DNA from: Postechiella marina
GTDB lineage: Bacteria > Bacteroidota > Bacteroidia > Flavobacteriales > Flavobacteriaceae
Reading direction: 5' to 3'
Length of the DNA: 64,000 nucleotides
NCBI RefSeq assembly: GCF_039538365.1
Contig: NZ_BAABCA010000003.1
Span: forward strand, 124,001-188,000
The position numbers were made by a program, and so were the translations under genes. Positions 28,775 to 37,799 of this stretch are shown here, piece after piece. The notes beneath the pieces were generated by a model that saw nothing but the letters and a program-made list of their open reading frames with translations, searched no databases and was not told the origin of the DNA. Position 1 is the stretch's first letter. Each line of letters begins with the position of its first letter.

Positions 28775-30298
28775 ATGAGTTCTATAGTAAACAATATAAA
28801 AAATATTTTTGCCTCAAAAGCTAAAACCTCATTAAATTTAGAGGCTTATTTTCAATCATTTAAAAACAATATTATAGGAGACGACTTATATTTTGATTCG
28901 CCCTACGGAAGAAAAAAAATTATTTATGCAGACTGGACTGCAAGCGGAAGGCTCTACAAACCTATTGAAGATAAAATAACAAAACAAATAGGCCCTTTTG
29001 TTGCAAATACGCATACCGAAACCTCTATTACAGGTTCTGCAATGACACATGCTTACCACGATGCCAGAAATATTATTAAACAACACGTTAACGCCTCTAA
29101 AGACGATGTATTAATAACTGTTGGCACTGGCATGACAGGAGCTATTAATAAATTTCAACGTATATTAGGTATAAAACTAAACGAAAACTTAAAAGATAAC
29201 ACCACGGTTCCTGAGGAGAAAAGACCTGTTATTTTTGTATCGCACATGGAGCACCACTCTAATCAAACATCTTGGCTAGAAACCATTGCCCGTGTAGAGG
29301 TTATACCTTCGAATAGAAACGGATTACCATGCCTAACAGAACTAGAAAACCTATTAAAAAAACACCAAAATTGCCCTATAAAAATTGCAGCTGTAACAGG
29401 ATGCTCTAACGTAACTGGTATTCGTACTAACTATTATGATATTGCTAAAATTATGCATCAAAATAATGGTTTGTGCTTTGTAGATTTTGCTTGTTCTGCA
29501 CCATACGTAAACATCGACATGCACCCAGAGCATAAAGACGAATATTTAGATGCTATTACCTTTTCGCCTCATAAATTTTTAGGTGGCCCTGGATCTTCTG
29601 GCGTGTTAATTTTTAATAAAAAATTATATAAAAATGTTGTTCCAGACAATCCTGGCGGTGGCACAGTAAGCTACACGAATCCTTGGGGAGACCACGATTA
29701 TATTGATGATATTGAAACCCGTGAAGATGGTGGTACTCCTGGCTTTATTCAAGCTATAAAAATTGCTCTTTCTATTAAATTGAAAGAACAAATGGGAGTA
29801 AAAAACATTTTAGACCGCGAGCATCAATTAAACGATATTGTATTTAGTAAACTCTCTAAAATTAAGAATTTAAAAATTTTAGCTCCAAACCATAAAGATC
29901 GACTAGGTGTATTTTCTTTTTATATTGACGATGCACATTACAATCTTATAGTTAAACTTTTAAACGATAGGTTTGGAGTACAAACTCGCGGAGGCTGCTC
30001 TTGCGCAGGTACTTACGGGCATTATTTACTTAATGTAGACCAAAACACATCTAAATTTATAGAACAAAAAATATTAGAAGGTTGTTTAATTGAGCGTCCG
30101 GGCTGGATTAGAATGTCTATTCATCCCACTATGACAAATAGCGAAATAGAATTTATATGTCAATCGATTGAAGAAGTAGCAAATAATTACAAAGCATGGC
30201 AAAAAGATTATACTTATAATGCTGCTAAAAACGAGTTTATTCACAACGGAAATAAATCAATAGAAAAAGAAATAACAAAAGACTGGTTTAAATTATAA
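28775..30298 (+). CDS. Aminotransferase class V / cysteine desulfurase-like PLP enzyme
   Basis: A 507-residue cytoplasmic fold-type I PLP enzyme. The Schiff-base lysine is in AITFSPHKFLGGPGSSGVL near residues 263-281, as in SufS/NifS relatives. Upstream FVDFACSAPYVNIDMHP supplies the PLP-ring aspartate, and SHMEHHSNQTSW the stacking histidine. A loop RGGCSCAGTYGH near 405-416 carries two cysteines where desulfurases have their persulfide cysteine. It is longer than IscS/SufS (about 400 residues), with an extended N-terminus and C-terminal helix. The substrate is unknown; cysteine from reduced peptides is an attractive guess. It lies between dsbD and peptidase units with no visible ECF-type promoter. 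Confidence 0.82.
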   Translation: MSSIVNNIKNIFASKAKTSLNLEAYFQSFKNNIIGDDLYFDSPYGRKKIIYADWTASGRLYKPIEDKITKQIGPFVANTHTETSITGSAMTHAYHDARNIIKQHVNASKDDVLITVGTGMTGAINKFQRILGIKLNENLKDNTTVPEEKRPVIFVSHMEHHSNQTSWLETIARVEVIPSNRNGLPCLTELENLLKKHQNCPIKIAAVTGCSNVTGIRTNYYDIAKIMHQNNGLCFVDFACSAPYVNIDMHPEHKDEYLDAITFSPHKFLGGPGSSGVLIFNKKLYKNVVPDNPGGGTVSYTNPWGDHDYIDDIETREDGGTPGFIQAIKIALSIKLKEQMGVKNILDREHQLNDIVFSKLSKIKNLKILAPNHKDRLGVFSFYIDDAHYNLIVKLLNDRFGVQTRGGCSCAGTYGHYLLNVDQNTSKFIEQKILEGCLIERPGWIRMSIHPTMTNSEIEFICQSIEEVANNYKAWQKDYTYNAAKNEFIHNGNKSIEKEITKDWFKL

Positions 30299-30351
30299 GC
30301 CTTCTTTTTTTTACATAACTACAGCCCTATTTAATCATTTTACTAAAGGAT

Positions 30352-32883
30352 ATGAATTATATAATTAAAGTAATATGTTTTTTAACATTAAACATTGTTT
30401 TAGCGCAAGAAACAGCTCAAAAATTAACACCAGCACCAAACTACCGCTTGGCATCAAAGTTTTCGCCTTCTAACATTGCAAAACTTGTACACTCTACATC
30501 TGTAAGGCCCAATTGGTTAAAAAATGGAAACCGGTTTTGGTATCAATATAAAACTACAGAAGGCTCTAACTATTATATTGTAGATGCAGATAAACGTACC
30601 AAAACCAAATTATTTGATAATGCTAAAATGGCAAAATGGTTAACAGAAATAACTAAAGATCCATATGATGCAAAACACTTACCTCGATTTAACTTTAAGT
30701 TTGTTAAAAACGAAACAGCAATTCGTTTTAGAGTAACATCAACAGAAAAAGTAGATGTTACTGAAAAGGAAAAAGAGCTTACTAAAACAGATACGACATC
30801 TATAAAAAAAGACTCTACATTAACCAAAAACAAAAAGCCACTAAAAAAGGAAAATAAGGTTTATCATTTTGAATATAAATTAGGAAGCAACGCCTTAACT
30901 ATAATCGATAATAAAAAAGAGAGCGAAAAAAAGTGGAAAATGTGGGCAAATATTTCGCCAGATAGTACCATTGTTTTATTCTCTAAAAACTACAATTTAT
31001 ACTGGATGGATAAGGAGAATTTCTTAAAAGCTGTAAAAGACGAAAAAGACACTACAATTGTTGAAAACCAATGGACTAAAGACGGTGAAGAGAACTACAG
31101 CTACGGTGGTTACGCTAGAGGAGAAAACAACGAAACCAAAGAGAAGAATAAAGACAAGCGCAAAAGCATTAGTGGTATTTGGTCTCACGATTCTAAAAAA
31201 TTTGTTTTTCAAAAAGGAGACTATAGGCATATAAAAGATCTTTGGGTAATTAATTCTGTTGCCAACCAACGACCTACTCTAGAAACTTACAAATACCATA
31301 TGGCAGGAGAACAAGAGTATTACAAACCTGAAGTTCTTATTTTCGATATGCCCTCTAAAAAAATAAACCGTATTAAGTTAGATACCACTATACAACAAGA
31401 TATAAATATTTATAAAGCTCCAATAAAAAAGTCGAATTTTTCTGATGAGTTTAAGCCTGCATTATTACTATCTAAAAAAAACAAAATATACTACAGCACA
31501 AAAAGTAGAGATAGAAAAAGAATTAATATTTGTGTTGCCGATATTAATACAGGCGAAACAAAAACATTAATTAAAGAGGAGCTAAACACATACGTAGAAG
31601 AAAAACCTCTAGTACTTTTTAATAACGAACAAGAACTAATACATTGGTCTGAGCGCGATGGTTGGGCGCACTTTTATTTATATGATAGTAATGGTAAATT
31701 AAAAAGACAAATTACAAAAGGTGAATTTCATGCAGAAAAGTTTGTTAATATAAACGAAAAAGAACGGGTTTTATATTTTACAGCAAATGGTGTTACCAAA
31801 AATCAAGACCCTTACTACGAGCATTTATTTAAAATAAACTTAAATGGTAGTGATTTAAAAAACCTAAATGCAGGAGATTACAACACAAACACCAGCATGT
31901 CTGACTCTAATAAGTATTTTGTTAGTAATTACTCTAGAGTAAACACAGTACCAAAGTCTGAACTACGAAACAACAACGGTAATGTTGTTTTAAGCCTTGA
32001 AGAAGCAGATTTATCGCAATTAATGGCTACTGGATATAAATTCCCTGAGCCTTTTAAAATGAAGGCAGATGATGGTATTACAGATATTTACGGAGTAATG
32101 TATAAGCCTTTTAATTTTAATGAAAAACTAACTTACCCTTTGCTAGAATATGTGTATCCTGGACCACAAACAGAAGCTGTAAACAAATCTTTTTCTGTTA
32201 GAATGGATAGATTAGACCGTATGGCACAAATAGGCTTTATTGTGGTTACTTTAGGTAATAGAGGCGGACACCCCTCGAGATCTAAATGGTATCATAATTA
32301 CGGGTATGGCAACTTGCGAGATTATGGATTAGCCGATAAAAAATATGTAGCAGAGCAATTGGCAGATAAACATGCTTTTATTGACATTAATAAAGTTGGT
32401 ATATTTGGTCACTCTGGCGGTGGTTTTATGTCTACAGCTGCTATGCTAGTATATCCAGACTTTTTTAAAGCTGCAGTATCTTCTGCTGGAAATCACGATA
32501 ATTCTATTTACAACAGTTGGTGGAGCGAAACACACCATGGTATTCTAGAAGAAAAAGATGACGATGGCAGTATTAAATACAAATATGTTATTGATAAAAA
32601 CCAGTCGTTAGCAAAAAACTTAAAAGGAAACTTAATGTTAATAACAGGAGATGTAGATAATAATGTACACCCAGGAGGCACCATTAGAATGGCAAATGCA
32701 CTAATTAAAGCAAATAAACGCTTTGATTTTATGCTCCTACCAGGACAACGCCATAGCTTTGGTAACATGACAGAGTATTCGTTTTGGTTAAGAGCAGACC
32801 ATTTTAGCAAGCACTTTTTAAACCAAGAACCTAAAAGTGTAGATATTATAGAAATGAATAGAGATAAACCTTTACGACATTAA
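30352..32883 (+). CDS. S9 family peptidase (dipeptidyl-peptidase IV-like)
   Basis: An 843-residue secreted serine peptidase with signal peptide 1-18 (ending VLAQ). The N-terminal beta-propeller (about 30-560) includes a Lys/Glu-rich low-complexity insertion near 130-165. The C-terminal alpha/beta-hydrolase domain has nucleophile GHSGGG (S688), acid GDVDNNVHPGG (D769) and base PGQRHSFG (H801). The family removes dipeptides or cuts after proline in short peptides. With two M16 peptidases nearby it completes a periplasmic peptide-degrading set. The start is the ATG 53 bp after the PLP enzyme; no separate promoter motif is seen, so the two may be one transcript. Confidence 0.92.
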   Translation: MNYIIKVICFLTLNIVLAQETAQKLTPAPNYRLASKFSPSNIAKLVHSTSVRPNWLKNGNRFWYQYKTTEGSNYYIVDADKRTKTKLFDNAKMAKWLTEITKDPYDAKHLPRFNFKFVKNETAIRFRVTSTEKVDVTEKEKELTKTDTTSIKKDSTLTKNKKPLKKENKVYHFEYKLGSNALTIIDNKKESEKKWKMWANISPDSTIVLFSKNYNLYWMDKENFLKAVKDEKDTTIVENQWTKDGEENYSYGGYARGENNETKEKNKDKRKSISGIWSHDSKKFVFQKGDYRHIKDLWVINSVANQRPTLETYKYHMAGEQEYYKPEVLIFDMPSKKINRIKLDTTIQQDINIYKAPIKKSNFSDEFKPALLLSKKNKIYYSTKSRDRKRINICVADINTGETKTLIKEELNTYVEEKPLVLFNNEQELIHWSERDGWAHFYLYDSNGKLKRQITKGEFHAEKFVNINEKERVLYFTANGVTKNQDPYYEHLFKINLNGSDLKNLNAGDYNTNTSMSDSNKYFVSNYSRVNTVPKSELRNNNGNVVLSLEEADLSQLMATGYKFPEPFKMKADDGITDIYGVMYKPFNFNEKLTYPLLEYVYPGPQTEAVNKSFSVRMDRLDRMAQIGFIVVTLGNRGGHPSRSKWYHNYGYGNLRDYGLADKKYVAEQLADKHAFIDINKVGIFGHSGGGFMSTAAMLVYPDFFKAAVSSAGNHDNSIYNSWWSETHHGILEEKDDDGSIKYKYVIDKNQSLAKNLKGNLMLITGDVDNNVHPGGTIRMANALIKANKRFDFMLLPGQRHSFGNMTEYSFWLRADHFSKHFLNQEPKSVDIIEMNRDKPLRH

Positions 32884-32908
32884 AAATATAAAAGCACATG
32901 TACTCATT

Positions 32909-32951
32909 TTAACATTTCCTTAATAAGGGTACTTCGTTTTTTTCTACTCTA
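32909..32951 (+). promoter_or_regulatory. Candidate ECF promoter upstream of M16 peptidase 2
   Basis: TTAAC (32909-32913), 11 nt, AAGGG (32925-32929, one base off AGGGG), 19 nt, CTA within TACTCTA (32945-32951), 32 bp before the ATG. Confidence 0.55.
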
Positions 32952-32983
32952 TACTTATATAACTCATAATCAAACTTAAAAAG

Positions 32984-35779
32984 ATGAAAAAAATCTTAAC
33001 AGTATTATCACTTTTTTTAATCGCAAGTATTGGTGCTCAAAATTTAAGCGCACCATTACCTATAGACTCTAGTATTAAAAAAGGCGTTTTACCTAACGGT
33101 ATGACGTATTACTTACATAGCACAGATGTAACCAAAGGTGTTGCCAGTTACTATATAATTCAAAATGTAGGATCTGTTTTAGAAGAAGACAATCAACAAG
33201 GTTTAGCTCATTTTTTAGAGCACATGGCATTTAACGGTACAGAAAACTTTGAAGGAAAGGGTATTTTAAACACTCTAGAAAAAGAAGGTATTGTTTTTGG
33301 GAAAGATATTAATGCTTACACTTCTTTTGATGAAACCGTATACAACGTAAATAATGTACCAACAACACCTAGATTAACAGATATTGGTTTACAAATACTT
33401 CATGATTGGTCTAACTATTTATTACTAACCGAAGAAGAAATAGATGCAGAACGCGGTGTTATAAAAGAAGAATGGCGTACACGACAAAACGGAAGAGCTC
33501 GTATTCTAGAAAAAACTATTGGTACCATGTTTGGACATTCTGTTTACTCAAAAAGACTTCCAATAGGATTAATGGATATTGTAGAAAACTTTGAATACAA
33601 GGCTTTACGAGATTTTTACCATAACTGGTATCGCACAGATTTGCAAGCCATTGCTATTGTTGGCGATTTTGACATGGCAGAAATGGAAGCAAAAGTTATA
33701 TCTAAATTCTCGGCAATACCAGCTATAAAAAACGGTCCGAAACGTTTTAATGTCAAAATTGAAGATAACCAAAACCTAGATTATGCCATTGGAATGGACG
33801 ATGAGGTTTCTACTGCAAGCATACAATTTAGTATTCGCCATGCCAATAGTTTAGCTAACGAAACTGTTGCCGATTTAAAAGAAAGCTTATTAAATGGCAT
33901 TATTTCGAGTATATTAAGAGAACGCTTTAGCAATATTACTCAAAATCCAGAAGCACCTTTTATAGGAGTGCGTGCAGGCTATAGCAACGCGACCCGTTTA
34001 CATAATGCTTTTAGCGTTCAAATATCTCCAAAAGAAGGAAAGCAACAAGAATCTTTTAAACTCGCAATGAGCGAAATTAATAGAGCTATAAAATTTGGCT
34101 TTACTAAAGCCGAAATTAATCGTGTATTGGTAAGCTATAAAAGTGGTTACGAAAATCAAATAGCAAAATTAGAAGACAGAAGCCACAAGCAAATTATTAA
34201 AATTATTCAGTCTAATTATTTAGATAATAATACAATAGGAGATTTAGCTAAAGAGTATGAAATTGCAAAAGATTTGTTAGATAATATTTCGCAAAAAGAT
34301 TTACTTAAACAGGTACAAAAACTTTACACAAAAAAGAACAGAAGTTTAATTGTTACAGGTGTAAAAGGTAAAAACAACCTAACAAAAGATCAAGCCATAA
34401 GCATATTAAACGAAGTTGAAAATAGTACAACATTAAAACCTTATAAAGAAGAGGACGCATTAAAACCTTTAATGTCTGGTGTAAACTTAACGCCTGGAAA
34501 AATTGTAAATAAAGAAATTAACAAAGCTCTTGGTTTTACTACATATACACTTAGTAACAATGTAAAAGTACATTTTCAATTTGTAAATAAAGACAAAAAT
34601 AAAGTAAGCATGCTAGCACATAGCTATGGTGGTACCTCTTTACTACCGTTAGAAGACATGCCATCTGCAAGTATTTTAGGTAATGTAGTTAGCATGTCTG
34701 GGTTAGGCGAGTTTTCTGCAACAGAATTACCAAAAGTATTAGCTGGAAAACAAGCTAGCGCTAACTTTAAAATTAATGGTTTATCTGAAACCATATCTGG
34801 TGGCTCTACAACTAAAGATGTAGAAACCATGCTAGAGTTAGCTAACTTACGTTTTACTAAACCTCGCTTTGATAAAACTGCATACAATGTATTTATGCAA
34901 AATGTAGATAACTACTTGGTAAGAAAAAGTCAAGATTTAAAATCTAAAATAAGTGATAGTTTAACCGTAACGTTATATGGTAAAAACAATCCTAAAAAAC
35001 CACTTTTTGACAAAGCATATATTCAAAAATTTAGCTTAGATAAGGTTGAAGATATATATAAATCTAGATTTGCTAACATAGGCGATTTTCAATTCTTTAT
35101 CTCGGGCGATGTTACTGCAAAACAATTAGAACCTTTATTAGAAAAATATATTGCTAGTATACCTGCAACTACAGAAAAAGAACACTGGAAAGACAACTCT
35201 GTAAATTGGATAAGAGACAACACAGATAAAGATATTTACTTGCCCATGCAAGATGCCAAAACATCTGTCAAAATTGCTATAAAAAACGAGATGCCTTATA
35301 CTTTAAAAAATGCTTACTTAATGAGTATTTTAGGCGATATACTTACGCTTAGATACACACAGTCTTTAAGAGAAGAAGAAGGAGGCACATATGGAGCAAG
35401 AAGTAATGGAGCTTTATCTAAAAAACCAGTTTCTAGAGCTAGTTTAGGTGTTAGTTTTGATTGTAATCCAGACCTTGCAGAAAAGTTAATAAGTATTGTT
35501 TATAAAGAAATTGACTTGATTAAAAATGGCTCCATACAACAAAACGACTTAGATAAAGTTTTAACTAACTTTTTAAAAGAAAGAGAAGAAAGTAAAAGCT
35601 CTAACCGTTACGACATGAGTGCGATGCAAACTCTTATTTTAGAAGGCTATAATAGAACTGAATCTAAAAACTTTGAAGACATCATTAACTCAATAACAAC
35701 AAAAGATGTTCAAGAAATTACTAAGAAATTATTAAAAAATAATAAATCTTACGAGGTTGTTTTTAAACCTGAAAAATAA
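32984..35779 (+). CDS. M16 family zinc metallopeptidase (pitrilysin-like)
   Basis: A 931-residue periplasmic M16 peptidase with signal peptide 1-18 (ending GAQ). The inverted zinc site HFLEH is at residues 76-80 (H76, E79, H80), with the distal glutamate in IDAERGVIKEEWRTRQ near 155-160. The C-terminal half carries the RYTQSLREEEGGTYGARSNG region typical of the partner domain. It is of another subfamily than the M16 at 22136: the active-site surroundings differ (AHFLEHMAFNGTENF versus THLLEHLNFKGTPTF). The two may therefore take different peptides. It has its own candidate ECF promoter and a strong bidirectional terminator. Confidence 0.93.
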   Translation: MKKILTVLSLFLIASIGAQNLSAPLPIDSSIKKGVLPNGMTYYLHSTDVTKGVASYYIIQNVGSVLEEDNQQGLAHFLEHMAFNGTENFEGKGILNTLEKEGIVFGKDINAYTSFDETVYNVNNVPTTPRLTDIGLQILHDWSNYLLLTEEEIDAERGVIKEEWRTRQNGRARILEKTIGTMFGHSVYSKRLPIGLMDIVENFEYKALRDFYHNWYRTDLQAIAIVGDFDMAEMEAKVISKFSAIPAIKNGPKRFNVKIEDNQNLDYAIGMDDEVSTASIQFSIRHANSLANETVADLKESLLNGIISSILRERFSNITQNPEAPFIGVRAGYSNATRLHNAFSVQISPKEGKQQESFKLAMSEINRAIKFGFTKAEINRVLVSYKSGYENQIAKLEDRSHKQIIKIIQSNYLDNNTIGDLAKEYEIAKDLLDNISQKDLLKQVQKLYTKKNRSLIVTGVKGKNNLTKDQAISILNEVENSTTLKPYKEEDALKPLMSGVNLTPGKIVNKEINKALGFTTYTLSNNVKVHFQFVNKDKNKVSMLAHSYGGTSLLPLEDMPSASILGNVVSMSGLGEFSATELPKVLAGKQASANFKINGLSETISGGSTTKDVETMLELANLRFTKPRFDKTAYNVFMQNVDNYLVRKSQDLKSKISDSLTVTLYGKNNPKKPLFDKAYIQKFSLDKVEDIYKSRFANIGDFQFFISGDVTAKQLEPLLEKYIASIPATTEKEHWKDNSVNWIRDNTDKDIYLPMQDAKTSVKIAIKNEMPYTLKNAYLMSILGDILTLRYTQSLREEEGGTYGARSNGALSKKPVSRASLGVSFDCNPDLAEKLISIVYKEIDLIKNGSIQQNDLDKVLTNFLKEREESKSSNRYDMSAMQTLILEGYNRTESKNFEDIINSITTKDVQEITKKLLKNNKSYEVVFKPEK

Positions 35780-35799
35780 AACATCGCTCTGTTAATAAC

Positions 35800-35831
35800 A
35801 AAAGCCAGTTATATTTTTATAACTGGCTTTT
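35800..35831. terminator. Bidirectional terminator between convergent genes
   Basis: AAAAGCCAGTTATA and TATAACTGGCTTTT form a perfect 14-bp stem with a 4-nt loop. It has A- and T-runs on both sides and serves the peptidase (+) and the sigma factor (-). Confidence 0.9.
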
Positions 35832-35853
35832 ATTATACAAGTAATACATCTAT

Positions 35854-36417
35854 TTAAGCCAACTGCCTTACTAAAAATAATAAAAATGGCGTGTCTTCAA
35901 ACCCCTTTCTTATTTTTTTAAAAGCTATACCCATTTGTACCTCTACGGTTTTTATAGAAACACCTAGTTTTTCTGCTATCTCACTATATTTAAAACCTTC
36001 AAACTTATTCATTTTTAAAATTTGCTGGCATCTTGGCGGTAAATCGTTTATAATTGTTTTAAGCTTTTCTAGCCTCTTTTGCATCAATTCTTCATCTTCT
36101 TCAACCAAATCGCGTAAAGCTTTTTCTTTTAAATCATCAAAAAAAGTATCTTGCTTTTTCTTTTTTCTGTAATAATCTATATAAGAATTATAAGCTATAG
36201 AATACAAATAGCTTTTAGGAGATTTTAAAATTTTTATTTTCTTTCTTTTTGTCCAAAAAATAATAAAAGACTGTTGGGCAATATCTTCAGCCAAATAAAG
36301 ATCTTTGGTAAAAGTATTAATATAGCCAACTAAAGGTGTGTAATACTTATCAAAGAAAATTTTGAATGCCTTTTTATCATTCTTCTTAATCGCCTCTAAT
36401 AAAAAAATATCCTTCAT
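35854..36417 (-). CDS. ECF RNA polymerase sigma factor, FecI-like (module 2)
   Basis: A 187-residue ECF sigma factor. Region 2 is at about 10-85 (TKDLYLAEDIAQQSFIIFW, then KSYLYSIAYNSYIDYYRK), and region 4 at about 120-175 with FKYSEIAEKLGVSIKTVEVQM. It belongs to the same Bacteroidota family as the module 1 sigma factor but is clearly diverged. Its orientation is unusual: it is divergent from its probable anti-sigma gene rather than upstream in the same direction. The 131-bp shared region contains a candidate ECF promoter pointing at fecR, so the sigma gene and its regulator are under separate control. Confidence 0.92.
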   Translation of the reverse strand: MKDIFLLEAIKKNDKKAFKIFFDKYYTPLVGYINTFTKDLYLAEDIAQQSFIIFWTKRKKIKILKSPKSYLYSIAYNSYIDYYRKKKKQDTFFDDLKEKALRDLVEEDEELMQKRLEKLKTIINDLPPRCQQILKMNKFEGFKYSEIAEKLGVSIKTVEVQMGIAFKKIRKGFEDTPFLLFLVRQLA

Positions 36418-36482
36418 TAACTGTTTCTAAGAAGTAAACTTAGCAGAAATCGCATCAATAAAAAAAAATATTTAACAATTAT

Positions 36483-36524
36483 TTAATTTTTCTTTAGGGG
36501 TTTTCTTAAAAATTTGCGTCAGTA
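36483..36524 (+). promoter_or_regulatory. Candidate ECF promoter upstream of fecR-like gene 2
   Basis: TTAAT (36483-36487, one base off TTAAC), 8 nt, AGGGG (36496-36500), 21 nt, GTA within GTCAGTA (36518-36524). The 8-nt first gap is shared only with the site at the other fecR gene. Confidence 0.58.
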
Positions 36525-36548
36525 CCATACAACACTAAAAAAAAAGAC

Positions 36549-37685
36549 GTGAAAAATTTAATTAGTAAGCTTTTATCAGATTCTATTACAGAAGAAGAAA
36601 AGAAAGAATTGCGCATTTGGCTTAAAAACCCTAAGAACCAAAAAGCCTTTAATACGCAAGTACGCCACGCTTATACTTTAAATCTACTTTATAATAAAAT
36701 AGACGAAGAAGAAGCTTACAATAAAGTATTTAACACTATAAAACAACAAAATAAACCTATTCTGTTATATAAACGCAACTATATTAAATATGCTGCTGCT
36801 ATTGTATTATTTATGGCTGTTGGGTATTTTTATTTAAATCAGAATAGCTTAAATAAAGGTAATATTACCATAAGCGACACCAATATTAAAGTTGGCACAG
36901 ACAAGGCAACATTAACTCTAGAAGATGGCACTAATATTTTTTTAGAAAAAGATAAAAATTATATTTCAAATAATGTAGAAAGCAACGGAAAGGCACTAAC
37001 CTACAAAACAAAAAACAACACTAAACAAGATATAGCATACAACTATTTAACAGTGCCAAGAGGTGGGCAATATAATGTAACATTAGCAGACGGGACTAAG
37101 GTTTGGCTAAACTCTGAATCTCAATTAAAATACCCTGTACACTTTATAGAGGGGCAAACAAGACAAACAGAATTGGTTTATGGCGAGGCTTATTTTGATG
37201 TATCGCCAAGCACTAACCACAATGGCGCTAAATTTAAAGTACTAACTAATAAACAAGAGGTCGAGGTTTTAGGTACCGAATTTAATATTAAAGCCTATAA
37301 AAACGATAATACTACATATACAACACTTATAGAGGGTAGTGTAGCTATTAATAAGGCTAACAACAATAAGCTTTTAACACCAAACCAACAAGCTATTGTT
37401 TTAAATAACGATGAAACTATTTCTGTTTCTAATATAGATGTTTACAACGAAATCTCTTGGAAAGAAGGTGTATTTAGTTTTAAAAACAAACCATTAAAAG
37501 ACATTATGAATACCCTGTCTAGATGGTATAATATAGAGTTTATATTTAAAAACAAAGCACTAGAAAACGATTTATTTGGAGGCGTTTTTGACAAAAGTCA
37601 AAACATAAGTGAAGTTCTAAATATGATTCAAAATACAGGTAATGTATCTTTTAAATTAGAAAAAGGAAAAATTATGATAGAATAA
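36549..37685 (+). CDS. FecR family anti-sigma factor (module 2)
   Basis: A 378-residue single-pass inner-membrane anti-sigma factor. The cytoplasmic part is about 1-76, the membrane helix about 77-97 (NYIKYAAAIVLFMAVGYFYL). The periplasmic FecR signature is TVPRGGQYNVTLADGTKVWL, with GTEFNIKAYKNDNTTYTTLIEG following. A C-terminal DUF4974-like STN-contact domain covers the last 70 residues (FKNKPLKDIMNTLSRWYNIE). The start is GTG at 36549; no ATG fits the conserved N-terminus MKNLISKLLSDSITEEE. Long stretches match the module 1 FecR, confirming that the two modules are paralogues. Confidence 0.92.
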   Translation: MKNLISKLLSDSITEEEKKELRIWLKNPKNQKAFNTQVRHAYTLNLLYNKIDEEEAYNKVFNTIKQQNKPILLYKRNYIKYAAAIVLFMAVGYFYLNQNSLNKGNITISDTNIKVGTDKATLTLEDGTNIFLEKDKNYISNNVESNGKALTYKTKNNTKQDIAYNYLTVPRGGQYNVTLADGTKVWLNSESQLKYPVHFIEGQTRQTELVYGEAYFDVSPSTNHNGAKFKVLTNKQEVEVLGTEFNIKAYKNDNTTYTTLIEGSVAINKANNNKLLTPNQQAIVLNNDETISVSNIDVYNEISWKEGVFSFKNKPLKDIMNTLSRWYNIEFIFKNKALENDLFGGVFDKSQNISEVLNMIQNTGNVSFKLEKGKIMIE

Positions 37686-37703
37686 CATATAAAACAAAAA
37701 AGA

Positions 37704-37744
37704 GGAACAGAGACTAGACATCCTACCGTACCATTCTCAGTCCC
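37704..37744 (+). promoter_or_regulatory. Conserved intercistronic hairpin before susC-like gene 2
   Basis: GGAACAGAGA can pair with TCTCAGTCCC around a 21-nt loop, in the same register as the element at 10324-10364. Compared with that copy, the loop-closing pair T-A is replaced by A-T, and a C.A mismatch becomes C-G. Confidence 0.5.
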
Positions 37745-37799
37745 CTTTAGTATTGTAATAATTAATTAAAATGTTTAACTAACCAAAACAGTCAAATTT

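Noticed and set aside
36418..36470. Housekeeping promoter for the module 2 sigma factor
   Set aside because: TAAGTTTA is one base off the -7 consensus and has no -33 element at a usable distance.
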